In this document: piece after piece, positions 17,327-24,926 of the stretch
Layout: each line of letters opens with the position of its first letter
Numbering within the stretch: the first letter of the stretch is position 1
Source: Psychromonas arctica DSM 14288
GTDB taxonomy: Bacteria > Pseudomonadota > Gammaproteobacteria > Enterobacterales > Psychromonadaceae
Length of the DNA stretch: 64,000 nucleotides
Direction of reading: 5' to 3'
NCBI RefSeq assembly: GCF_000482725.1
Contig: NZ_KI519480.1
Span: 78,967-142,966 of the forward strand
The notes under the pieces: generated by a model
Database searches by the model: none
The model's input: only the letters and a program-made list of their open reading frames with translations
Told to the model about the DNA's origin: nothing
Translations under genes and position numbers: made by a program

Positions 17327-18232
17327 CTAAGGAGTTACCTTTAGCGGCATAATCATTTTCTCTTTATTTCGGAGTAAGAGCCAATATACAAAAATGAATG
17401 CAGGTATATTCATTAAAAGTCCATACATCAAAGGGATCGTTGCTAGTGCAGGTTGATGCATGATGGTAAATGCAATCATCATCGCGGTGCCTGCATTTTG
17501 AACACCCACTTCTATTGCAATAGTTTTTCTATCGGTTTCATTAACATTAAACTTGCCAGCAATAAAATAGGCAATGATTAACGCTAAACCACACATGGTA
17601 ACAACAGCTGCGCCATGCAAAGAAAGCATCGCAGGAATGATATTTAAGTTAGTCAAAACAAGCGCGCTAACCACTAATAACATAGCAATAGTTGACCCTT
17701 TTTTAATTAAAGGGAGCACAGACTGCGACCATTGATCGGCAAAATAACGAATACACATACCAATAATAGTCGGTAATAAGGTGACTAAGGCGAGCTGTTT
17801 CATTGCTGGTAATAAAGGCAAGTTAAAATGTTGGCTATCTAGGCTACCGCTGTAATGGATAAAACCAATAAAGGCGATCGGGAGAATAAATGGCGATAAC
17901 ATACTGACGACACTGGTTAAGCAAACACTTAAGGCAAGGTTACCTTTAGCAATAAATGAAAATAAGTTTGATGTCGCCCCACCGGGGCATAATGCTAATA
18001 AAAAAAGTCCGGCAGCCGCTGTCTGATTAAGGGCAAAAGCTTTAATAATAAATAGCGCTAATATCGGTAGTAAAAGTAATTGTAATAAAAAACCAATAAT
18101 GGCGACTTTAGGAGACCTTAATACCGCTTTAAAATCTTTTATTTGTAAGCTTAATCCCATCCCTAACATTACAATACCCAATACAATAGGTAACATCACT
18201 TGAGTAACAGCTTGCGCGATAATTGGTGCCAT
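17327..18232 (-). CDS. Bile acid:sodium symporter (BASS) family transporter
   Basis: A 301-residue polytopic protein with about ten hydrophobic helices. The family's discontinuous-helix motifs are present: LALCPGGATSNLFSFIAKGN in the first half and EVGVQNAGTAMMIAF in the second, which hold the Na+ and substrate sites. Bacterial BASS proteins carry organic anions such as pantoate, pyruvate or bile acids with sodium; the substrate here cannot be named. It is transcribed away from the kinase and is probably monocistronic; the DUF2061 gene upstream on the same strand is separated by about 136 bp. Confidence 0.88.
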   Translation of the reverse strand: MAPIIAQAVTQVMLPIVLGIVMLGMGLSLQIKDFKAVLRSPKVAIIGFLLQLLLLPILALFIIKAFALNQTAAAGLFLLALCPGGATSNLFSFIAKGNLALSVCLTSVVSMLSPFILPIAFIGFIHYSGSLDSQHFNLPLLPAMKQLALVTLLPTIIGMCIRYFADQWSQSVLPLIKKGSTIAMLLVVSALVLTNLNIIPAMLSLHGAAVVTMCGLALIIAYFIAGKFNVNETDRKTIAIEVGVQNAGTAMMIAFTIMHQPALATIPLMYGLLMNIPAFIFVYWLLLRNKEKMIMPLKVTP

Positions 18233-18368
18233 AAATACCCTTAGTTTAGGATCGACTTGATGGCATTAATATTACTGGGTGTTATGGTTTATCGTTTTGA
18301 TATGGCGCATTCTTTATCGTTTTTCTAAAGTGTATCTGCACACTTTAACTCATGTTCTGAGTATCTTA

Positions 18369-18767
18369 TTAAGCACGTATAGGTTGTTCAATACTAAATT
18401 TTGTATTTTTCTTTTTGAAACCCCAGGCTTTTTCATGAAAGAAATAAGCAAAAGAGTTGATCGTTGGTTCAATAGTTGCCATTAGTCCGCCTAAGAAAGC
18501 GTCGCCGGTTAAAAGGTAAGTGACAATGAATGCAACGTTAAAGTGAATAACTGCAAAACTCACTGTTTTGACCTTTGTCATCGATTCTCTCTTTTTAAGG
18601 AACGGTGTATGTAGCCAGATTTTTTCATGGAAATAAAAGGCGACAGTATTAACTGCTGGTTCGATAATCGCGATCAAACTTCCTAATAAAAAATCGCCTG
18701 TTAAAGCAAAAGCAACTAAGGTTGCGATGCTGAAATGGATCACTGCAAAAGTCATTGTTTTAATCAT
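18369..18767 (-). CDS. Tandem DUF2061 membrane protein, Fur-box controlled
   Basis: The 132 residues consist of two related DUF2061 units. Each has the pattern FAVIHF, LLTGD or ALTGD, EP(A/T)(V/I)N and FHEK(I/A)W (first about 3-51, second about 68-116), joined by a basic linker. Each unit has two hydrophobic segments. The family is a small inner-membrane protein of unknown function. A near-perfect Fur box lies 41 bp before the start codon, so iron limitation should induce it. The tandem duplication within one chain is notable because many DUF2061 proteins carry a single unit. Confidence 0.82.
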   Translation of the reverse strand: MIKTMTFAVIHFSIATLVAFALTGDFLLGSLIAIIEPAVNTVAFYFHEKIWLHTPFLKKRESMTKVKTVSFAVIHFNVAFIVTYLLTGDAFLGGLMATIEPTINSFAYFFHEKAWGFKKKNTKFSIEQPIRA

Positions 18768-18807
18768 TGTGTATCCCTCATAGTATGCTTTCTTTTTCTT
18801 TGTTGAT

Positions 18808-18826
18808 ATTATTGATAATCATTATC
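18808..18826 (-). promoter_or_regulatory. Fur box
   Basis: ATTATTGATAATCATTATC matches 16 of 19 positions of the classic box GATAATGATAATCATTATC, including the uninterrupted core GATAATCATTATC. It lies in the promoter interval of the tandem DUF2061 gene; the next gene on the other side (selO) is more than 400 bp away, so the DUF2061 gene is the natural target. Confidence 0.8.
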
Positions 18827-19246
18827 ATTTAGTCAAGGTGGAAATGCCTATTTTATTGATAGGTATTATTTATAGGTGCTATTGATAGGTTTTATTGTGG
18901 CTTCATTTTTTAATAGGAGTGTTGTTATATTTTGGATTAACTAGCTGAATTTTTTACATGATTTATGTTGGCTGGTTAGATGATAAGTTACGTTTGTTGA
19001 CTGTATAAATAGTCGTATACGGCTACTTGCAAAGAGTTGATATTGTTAGTCTTAATTAATGGATGTTCAGCACTTGCTGTATATACAAATCAAACAGACC
19101 CAAGCAACGTAGAAGAGCTAAGCAAAAAAATAAACTATCAATGATCGTTTAACGAGACAGTTGTAATTAACACTGAACTCTCCAAAATAACGCGGTAAGA
19201 TAGTAAGCATTAATATTTATCTCTATGAACCTTGGTATAAAACACT
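18827..19246. other. Intergenic stretch upstream of selO
   Basis: This includes a degenerate copy (about 19037-19080) of the repeat seen at 23.8 and 26.3 kb, with the shared part 'TGATATTGtt' then 'aatGGATGTTCAGCaCTT'. No gene was recognised. The selO promoter should lie here but is not obvious. Confidence 0.4.
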
Positions 19247-21055
19247 ATGACAAATCGACTGCCTGAGAAAAACAACTCGACTATACCTCCCGCATCAACG
19301 CCTACTATCGCTACGTTAGGCGAGCTTGCTAAGTTGGCAAACTATTCGCTTATGGATACGCTGAACTGTGATCCTGATGCGACGGAAAACGGCGTTGACT
19401 ATGCGCCACGACAAGTCTTCTCGGGTCATTATGTTCCGGTTAACCCAACACCGATTAAAGACCCTGAGTATGTTGCGCACAGTAACACTTTTTTTAGCGA
19501 ACTTGGCCTAGCTGACACGATGGCTGAATCTGCTGATTTCATTAGCATGTTCTCCGGTGATATTTCTCAGGTTCCTGAACCGATGCGCAAGGTCGGTTGG
19601 GCGACGGGATATGCACTTTCTATTTATGGTGTTGAATACACTCATCAATGCCCGTTCCAAACGGGCAACGGGTATGGGGATGGTCGCGCCATTTCTGTGC
19701 TTGAGGCGGTTATTAATGGTCAACGTTGGGAAATGCAGTTAAAAGGCGGTGGTCGCACTCCTTATTGTCGTGGTGCCGACGGACGTGCCGTTTTACGATC
19801 GAGCATTCGTGAGTTCTTGGCTCAAGAGCATATGCATGCACTTGGCGTATCTACATCACGGTCGTTGAGTTTGTACGTTTCCAAAACAGAAACGGTCAAG
19901 CGTGCTTGGTATTCAGAAGGCTCTCGCTCGGAAAACCCTGACATGATGTTCTCTGAAGCCGTGGCTATTTCGACACGCGTTGCACCGTCATTTATTCGCA
20001 TCGGTCAACTTGAACTATTCGCTCGCCGTACCCGTGAAGATGGTCAATATTATGAACAGTTGGATGATCAGCTTCATGCGATGCAGGAACTCGAAAAAAT
20101 GGTGTTGCATTTGATCGATCGTGAGTACGCAGAGGTTGTCGATAGCCAGCTCTCCATGCCAGAAAAAGTATTGCTGTTGGCGCGTGAGTTTCGTGAACGC
20201 CTGACGTCACTGATAGCAAATTGGATCCGTGTTGGCTTCTGCCAAGGTAACTTTAACAGTGATAACTGCGCCGCTGGTGGTTTTACACTTGATTATGGCC
20301 CCTTTGGATTTTGCGATGTGTTTAACCCGTACTATCAACCTTGGACAGGGGGCGGTAATCACTATTCGTTCATGAACCAACCCAAAGCAGCGCAAAGTAA
20401 CTTCGAGATGTTTTGTTCGGCGTTACGACCTTTACTGGCATCAGATCAAAGCTATTTGCTAGCACTGGATGAGATTCAGCGTGAATTCTCGACAATCATG
20501 CACTCAAAAATGCAAGCCATGTGGGCTGCCAAGTTGGGACTTAGCACGTTAAACACCGCTTCACACAAGGCATTACTTAACGAGCTACACATGCTGATGA
20601 TGCAAACGCCTGTCGATTATACTATTTTCTTTCGAGAGTTATCGTCGATACCCAAGGACATTCGTCCACTGAAAAAAAGCTTTTATAATACCGCAAGTAA
20701 TGCAAGCGAGTCAGACACCCAGCAGACAGATACGCGTTGGGTAGAGTGGTTCGTAAAATGGAAAACACTGCTCAATAGTGACTGTGATGCAAATGCGATT
20801 GCGCCTAGAACCCTTGAACAGGTATCTAGTCAGATGAGATTGGTTAACCCCAAATATATTTTACGAGAGTGGTTAGTTAAGCCTGCTTATCAGCAAGCAA
20901 CAGTTGGTGATTACGCTTTAATTCGAGAGTTGCAAGAGGTGATGAATCAGCCATATGCAGAGCAGTCGCAGCAAGTGGAAGATAAATACTACCGATTGAA
21001 ACCGCTTGAGTTCTTTAAAGTAGGGGGTATATCGCATCTTAGTTGTTCGTCGTAA
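19247..21055 (+). CDS. selO: Protein adenylyltransferase SelO (YdiU family)
   Basis: SelO is a pseudokinase-fold enzyme that transfers AMP from ATP to Ser, Thr and Tyr of target proteins and is linked to redox stress. Diagnostic blocks are [10 protein letters not shown], the nucleotide-binding [40 protein letters not shown], and the metal-binding [21 protein letters not shown] followed by NHYSF. At 602 residues it is longer than E. coli SelO (478); the extra length lies in the N-terminal ~45 residues and in the C-terminal half. It ends in SCSS, the cysteine motif at the position of the selenocysteine motif of animal SelO. Single gene. Confidence 0.95.
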   Translation: MTNRLPEKNNSTIPPASTPTIATLGELAKLANYSLMDTLNCDPDATENGVDYAPRQVFSGHYVPVNPTPIKDPEYVAHSNTFFSELGLADTMAESADFISMFSGDISQVPEPMRKVGWATGYALSIYGVEYTHQCPFQTGNGYGDGRAISVLEAVINGQRWEMQLKGGGRTPYCRGADGRAVLRSSIREFLAQEHMHALGVSTSRSLSLYVSKTETVKRAWYSEGSRSENPDMMFSEAVAISTRVAPSFIRIGQLELFARRTREDGQYYEQLDDQLHAMQELEKMVLHLIDREYAEVVDSQLSMPEKVLLLAREFRERLTSLIANWIRVGFCQGNFNSDNCAAGGFTLDYGPFGFCDVFNPYYQPWTGGGNHYSFMNQPKAAQSNFEMFCSALRPLLASDQSYLLALDEIQREFSTIMHSKMQAMWAAKLGLSTLNTASHKALLNELHMLMMQTPVDYTIFFRELSSIPKDIRPLKKSFYNTASNASESDTQQTDTRWVEWFVKWKTLLNSDCDANAIAPRTLEQVSSQMRLVNPKYILREWLVKPAYQQATVGDYALIRELQEVMNQPYAEQSQQVEDKYYRLKPLEFFKVGGISHLSCSS

Positions 21056-21311
21056 ACCTTGGGTTTATAGTAAAATCTGACCTGCAAACCTTGTTGTAGG
21101 TTGGGGGATTTAGGGGTGGGGCGAGCTACTGCGCTAACTCGTCTGCGCTTGTCTAGTCACTTGGATGTTAATTAGTTTTGGGTTTCGCCCTGTCGGCGAC
21201 CAAGCCCGGTTTATTAACGAATCATTGCTCAAATATCTTTTTTATTTCGTGCGAGTTGGCAATTAATCATAAATTACTTTAAGTAATAATCATTTCTAAC
21301 TTACACTAAGT
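21056..21311. other. Spacer between selO and the RsbQ-like gene
   Basis: A short G-rich stretch and the motif 'GTTTCGCCCTGTCGGCGACC' (a partial dyad, CGCC...GGCG) resemble intergenic repeat material. No gene was seen. Confidence 0.35.
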
Positions 21312-21351
21312 AGGTATTTAGGTATTTAGGTATTTAGGTATTTAGTTATTT
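21312..21351. repeat. Octamer tandem repeat (AGGTATTT x4 + AGTTATTT)
   Basis: Four perfect 8-bp units and one with a single change end 24 bp before the ATG of the RsbQ-like gene. Eight is not a multiple of three, and the array lies in the promoter / leader position, so gain or loss of units would change promoter spacing or leader length. Confidence 0.9.
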
Positions 21352-21375
21352 AGCCACTAATAAAATGAGAATGAT

Positions 21376-22185
21376 ATGCCTATTTCAAATGATGTACTCA
21401 CGCGTAATAACGTCAAAGTGATTGGCACTGGGTCTAAAACTTTAATGCTGGCACATGGTTTTGGTTGCGATCAAAATATGTGGCGCTTTATCACGCCAGT
21501 GCTGGAAAAAAAGTTTAAAATCGTGCTCTTTGATTATGTGGGGTCTGGTAGTTCTGATCTCTCTCAATATGATAAAGAACGCTATAGCGGCCTTGAGGGT
21601 TACGCAAAGGACATCATCGAAATAGGTGAAGCATTACAACTCTCAGATGCTATTTTTATTGGGCACTCCGTTAGCAGTATTATTGGCACCCTTGCGAGTA
21701 TAGAAGTACCCACACTTTTTTCAAAAATGATCATGATTTGTCCATCTCCCTGTTTTTTAAACTTTCCTCCTGATTATTTAGGTGGGTTTGAAAAACAAGA
21801 TTTGCTCGAGTTATTGAATTTGATGGATAAAAACTATATTGGATGGGCGAATTATTTAGCGCCGTTAGTCATGGGTGATAATAATCCAAGTGAACTTACT
21901 GGCGAGCTTTCTAGTAGTTTCTGCTCCACAGACCCTGTTGTTGCAAAAGGGTTTGCTAAAGCGACTTTCCTATCTGATTATCGACATATATTAAAAGACA
22001 TTAAACAACCCACATTAATATTTCAAAGTAAAAACGATTCATTAGCTTCCCCTGAAATAGGGAGGTTTATCAATGAAAATATAACCGGCAGTGAACTTGA
22101 AGTTGTAGAAGCTGATGGGCATTGTTTACATATGACTCACCCCGAGCAAATCACAAATTCTATCTTTGAATATTTAAATAAATAA
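21376..22185 (+). CDS. RsbQ-like alpha/beta hydrolase
   Basis: The 269-residue protein is a compact alpha/beta hydrolase with the catalytic triad Ser98 (GHSVS), Asp221 (SKNDSLAS) and His249 (DGHCLH). The opening NNVKVIGTGSKTLMLAHGFGCDQNMW is that of Bacillus RsbQ and plant KAI2/D14 relatives. RsbQ works with a PAS-domain partner, apparently supplying it with a small hydrophobic ligand. Here the stop codon overlaps the ATG of a PAS-GGDEF protein (TAATG), strong evidence that the two act together. Inferred role: making or delivering a ligand for that PAS domain. Confidence 0.88.
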   Translation: MPISNDVLTRNNVKVIGTGSKTLMLAHGFGCDQNMWRFITPVLEKKFKIVLFDYVGSGSSDLSQYDKERYSGLEGYAKDIIEIGEALQLSDAIFIGHSVSSIIGTLASIEVPTLFSKMIMICPSPCFLNFPPDYLGGFEKQDLLELLNLMDKNYIGWANYLAPLVMGDNNPSELTGELSSSFCSTDPVVAKGFAKATFLSDYRHILKDIKQPTLIFQSKNDSLASPEIGRFINENITGSELEVVEADGHCLHMTHPEQITNSIFEYLNK

Positions 22186-23129
22186 TGAAAGATAAGCAAA
22201 CCACTTTAGACTCAGCTATCTCGACCTATACCTTAAATAACTTGCCCAACGGTGTTTTTATAACCGATGTTTCAAAAGAGATTGTTTATTGTAATGATTA
22301 TTTTTCGACAGAATTGGAGTGGGAACCCAATGCGCTGATTGGAAAAAGTGCAGACATTATTTTTACGCTGGCTTCTAAGGTTTTTTACCAAACTTATTTA
22401 ATTCCAACACTCTTACACGAAAAAATTTGTGAAGAGATGCAGTTAACCATGATCAATGGAAAAGGTATTCGTATTCCAATTACGGTTAACGTAAAAAGTG
22501 ATAACGCCGGCCTTATCTACTGGAGTTTCTTTAACGCAACAAAACGAGATAAGTTGTACGAAGAGTTAATTCAAGCAAGAGAAACACTCGAGCAACAAGC
22601 GGAGCAATTAAAACTACTTGCATCAACAGATGAATTAACGACTTTATTAAATAGAAGAGAAATGAAGTACAGAAGTACTCTAGCAATTGAACTTGCTGTA
22701 AGGTCTCACCATTCCGTTGCGTTAATACAACTTGATATTGACCATTTTAAGAAAGTAAATGATGTATACGGACATCCCGAAGGTGATCGTGTGCTAAAGG
22801 AACTAGGGATTCGATTAAAAGAATTTTCACGAAAAACAGATTTAGTTTCTCGCTTTGGTGGTGAAGAGTTTTTGATTCTATTGAACGATACAAATCAACA
22901 AGATGCGATACTGTTTTGCCAGCGCTTACACCAATTAATAGGAGAAGTTAAAGCTGGTGAAAATTATATTAAAGCCAGTATAGGGCTCACGATCAGTACT
23001 CCGGATAGCATATTCAAAACACTATATGCTGAAGTTGATGCTGCATTATATAAAGCCAAAGAATCCGGTCGAAACAAAACAGAACTTTACAACAGAACTG
23101 GTATAAAAAATCTTAATAGCATGCTGTAA
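22185..23129 (+). CDS. PAS-GGDEF diguanylate cyclase paired with RsbQ-like hydrolase
   Basis: A 314-residue soluble protein with no membrane helix. It has a PAS domain (about 14-120, starting LNNLPNGVFITD), a coiled linker (about 122-146), and a GGDEF domain with DIDHFKKVND, YGHPEGD and the active-site GGEEF at 225-229. An RxxD inhibitory site (Arg216, Asp219) sits five residues before it, so product feedback is expected. It should make cyclic di-GMP in response to whatever the PAS domain binds. Translational overlap with the upstream hydrolase suggests that the hydrolase feeds the PAS domain, as RsbQ does for RsbP in Bacillus, but with a c-di-GMP output instead of a phosphatase. Confidence 0.93.
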   Translation: MKDKQTTLDSAISTYTLNNLPNGVFITDVSKEIVYCNDYFSTELEWEPNALIGKSADIIFTLASKVFYQTYLIPTLLHEKICEEMQLTMINGKGIRIPITVNVKSDNAGLIYWSFFNATKRDKLYEELIQARETLEQQAEQLKLLASTDELTTLLNRREMKYRSTLAIELAVRSHHSVALIQLDIDHFKKVNDVYGHPEGDRVLKELGIRLKEFSRKTDLVSRFGGEEFLILLNDTNQQDAILFCQRLHQLIGEVKAGENYIKASIGLTISTPDSIFKTLYAEVDAALYKAKESGRNKTELYNRTGIKNLNSML

Positions 23130-23286
23130 CTCGCTAATAAGGCATACCTCATCGTTTTCTTAAAATTAATCGTTTATAGGTGTTTAGCTCTTGTAATTTT
23201 TCAGAAAAACACAACGGTGAAATGGATGCTGCCACATTGAGCATCGACTTTATTTATTAGTAAATCGCTTTGCTTAGGCAATGCAT

Positions 23287-23380
23287 AGGCAAAAGGCATG
23301 ACCAGGCCTCATTGGTTTTTGAGTAAGGTTCTATTTTTTAGCTTAAAGGCAAAAGACAAGGCTTTGCTTCATTGGTTTTT
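23287..23380. repeat. 60-bp-period imperfect direct repeat
   Basis: AGGCAAAAG...TCATTGGTTTTT occurs at 23287-23320 and again at 23347-23380, exactly 60 bp on, with changes in the middle. It lies in the otherwise featureless gap between the GGDEF gene and the small zinc-ribbon protein gene. Confidence 0.6.
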
Positions 23381-23438
23381 TCTCGAGATTCTTATATATT
23401 AATAAATAAAATTAACAAGCAAGACTCAAGGATTAATA

Positions 23439-23747
23439 GTGAAATTAACGTGTCCAAGTTGTAAAGAAAAAATTAACCCTAAAGATATTAAAAATATAAA
23501 TAAAAATAGTATCTATGTAGAAAAACAATGCCCCGGTTGTAACACTTGGTTTAGCTTAAATAAGCGATTAACCATAATAAAAACACTTGGAATATCATTA
23601 TTGTTAATAACCAGTTTATTAAATATTTTTGGTATTAAGAGTGAATATAGTGTTGTATTTTCAGGCATCGGTTTTGTAGGCGTTTTGGTAGCACTGTTGA
23701 TTACCTTTTTAGGTAAAAATGAAAAAGTAGATAAACCAAGTAATTAA
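23439..23747 (+). CDS. Small zinc-ribbon, two-helix membrane protein of unknown function
   Basis: A GTG start at 23439 is preceded by AAGGAT. The 102-residue product begins with two CxxC pairs, CPSC and CPGC, about 27 residues apart, forming a likely zinc ribbon. Two hydrophobic segments follow (about 48-64 and 70-92) and a lysine-rich tail. This looks like a small inner-membrane protein with a cytosolic zinc knuckle. I do not recognise a named family. Reading direction and position suggest it is independent of the GGDEF gene 310 bp upstream. Confidence 0.65.
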   Translation: MKLTCPSCKEKINPKDIKNINKNSIYVEKQCPGCNTWFSLNKRLTIIKTLGISLLLITSLLNIFGIKSEYSVVFSGIGFVGVLVALLITFLGKNEKVDKPSN

Positions 23748-23777
23748 AAGAAACAGAAAATTAAATTGAGTAAAAAT

Positions 23778-23838
23778 TTATTGTAACTACTTGATGTTGC
23801 TTGTTTCAATGATTGGGTGTCCAGCACTTTTACTTTTT
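23778..23838. repeat. Dispersed repeat, copy 1 (second copy at about 26288-26345)
   Basis: This segment and 26288-26345 align over about 55 bp, sharing TTGCTTGTTTCAATG and then TGT(T/C)CAGC(A/G)CTTT...CTTTT, in the same orientation. The second copy lies just past the right end of the Y1 transposase element. A degenerate third copy lies before selO. The family is probably linked to the transposase ends, which share the ATGGATGTCC core. Confidence 0.55.
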
Positions 23839-24005
23839 GCACAGCTCTTTTTGCAGCACTTTTTGAGGTTGGAAAACGAAGCTGGAAATATCAAACTGAC
23901 CCGACGAGCTACTACCAAAAAACACCAATGCAAGCGATGCATTCCCACGGGGACCATGGGAACGAGAAATACTAAGCCCCAAAAAATGAAAACTTCAACT
24001 ACCTA

Positions 24006-24692
24006 CTAATCAAGATCAAATCGCGATTTATAAAGCGCTTGAAGCGTATCAGAGCGATCTTTGTAATCAATAACATCACCAACAATAATGCTTGCTGTTA
24101 GATCTCTATCAGTATTTTGTAATGAAGATTCTAAGGCTTCATTGGCGTTCGTTTCTATATAAACAGGTAATATGGGTAACCTGTTTTTCATTGCAATAAT
24201 TTGTGCGCCTTCTTTGAACTCTGCTAAGGTCTCCGCTGTTTTGTTACGCGTGCCTTCTGCAAATACGCAAATAGAATAACCACTCTTGACTCTTTTCTTT
24301 ATTTCTGTGAAAAAGCCATTCATTGTTTTAGCTTCTCTATCCAGTAATACAGTCCCTGCATTTCTGGTAAACATGCCAAAAAAGAATGAGTTATAAAGCT
24401 CTTTTTTAGCTACCCATAAACCGTTAATACCCGTTTTTTTTAGCGCCATTTCGACAATCAAAGGGTCAATAATACTGCGGTGATTTGAGACTATAAGGTA
24501 GGGTTGTCCCTTATTGATTTTATCTGCGCCTTCAACGTTGATGCTTATTTTTAAGTGCGATAATAGTGTTTCTGCATACTCTAAACGTAGTTTTGTGACG
24601 TCATTGGCACTGTGCTCACCTCTTAATTTAAAACCAAATTTATTAGTTAAATAAAGTGCGTAGAGAGCTGTTTTGATACGGTGTAGTGTCAA
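24006..24692 (-). CDS. PlsC-like 1-acyl-sn-glycerol-3-phosphate acyltransferase
   Basis: A 228-residue acyltransferase of the LPLAT/AGPAT family. The catalytic block is SNHRSIIDP, a variant of NHx4D with the catalytic His and Asp retained. The phosphate-binding block FAEGTRN follows about 75 residues later, and PVYIE is present near the C-terminus. These enzymes move an acyl chain onto lysophosphatidic acid at the inner membrane. It is shorter than some PlsC proteins and is probably an additional paralogue, as the chromosomal plsC usually sits elsewhere. Single gene. Confidence 0.88.
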   Translation of the reverse strand: MTLHRIKTALYALYLTNKFGFKLRGEHSANDVTKLRLEYAETLLSHLKISINVEGADKINKGQPYLIVSNHRSIIDPLIVEMALKKTGINGLWVAKKELYNSFFFGMFTRNAGTVLLDREAKTMNGFFTEIKKRVKSGYSICVFAEGTRNKTAETLAEFKEGAQIIAMKNRLPILPVYIETNANEALESSLQNTDRDLTASIIVGDVIDYKDRSDTLQALYKSRFDLD

Positions 24693-24804
24693 TTGAATTC
24701 CTATTGCTTAATCGTATTAAAATGGTGGCATCATACATGAGATGAGGATCTAATGTTTAATTGAGGTGTTTAATGAAAGATGGAGCGAAATGAGCTCTAT
24801 TTGG

Positions 24805-24849
24805 CACTTTTAATTAACTCACTTTTAATTAACTCACTTTTAATTAACT
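24805..24849. repeat. 15-bp tandem repeat, three units
   Basis: CACTTTTAATTAACT is repeated three times without change and followed by a decayed fourth unit. It lies between the acyltransferase promoter and the left end of the transposase element. Confidence 0.85.
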
Positions 24850-24926
24850 AACTTTTAAACTGACTCGACGAGCGCAGATGAGCGAATAAAAAGATTAACA
24901 ATAAAGTGCTGGATGGATCGTAATGT

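Noticed and set aside
21312-21351. Octamer array as a CRISPR
   Set aside because: Units are 8 bp, contiguous and without spacers; no cas genes are nearby.
23791-24009. 72-codon plus-strand open frame next to the acyltransferase gene
   Set aside because: It is built from dispersed-repeat sequence and overlaps the acyltransferase end; composition is not protein-like.
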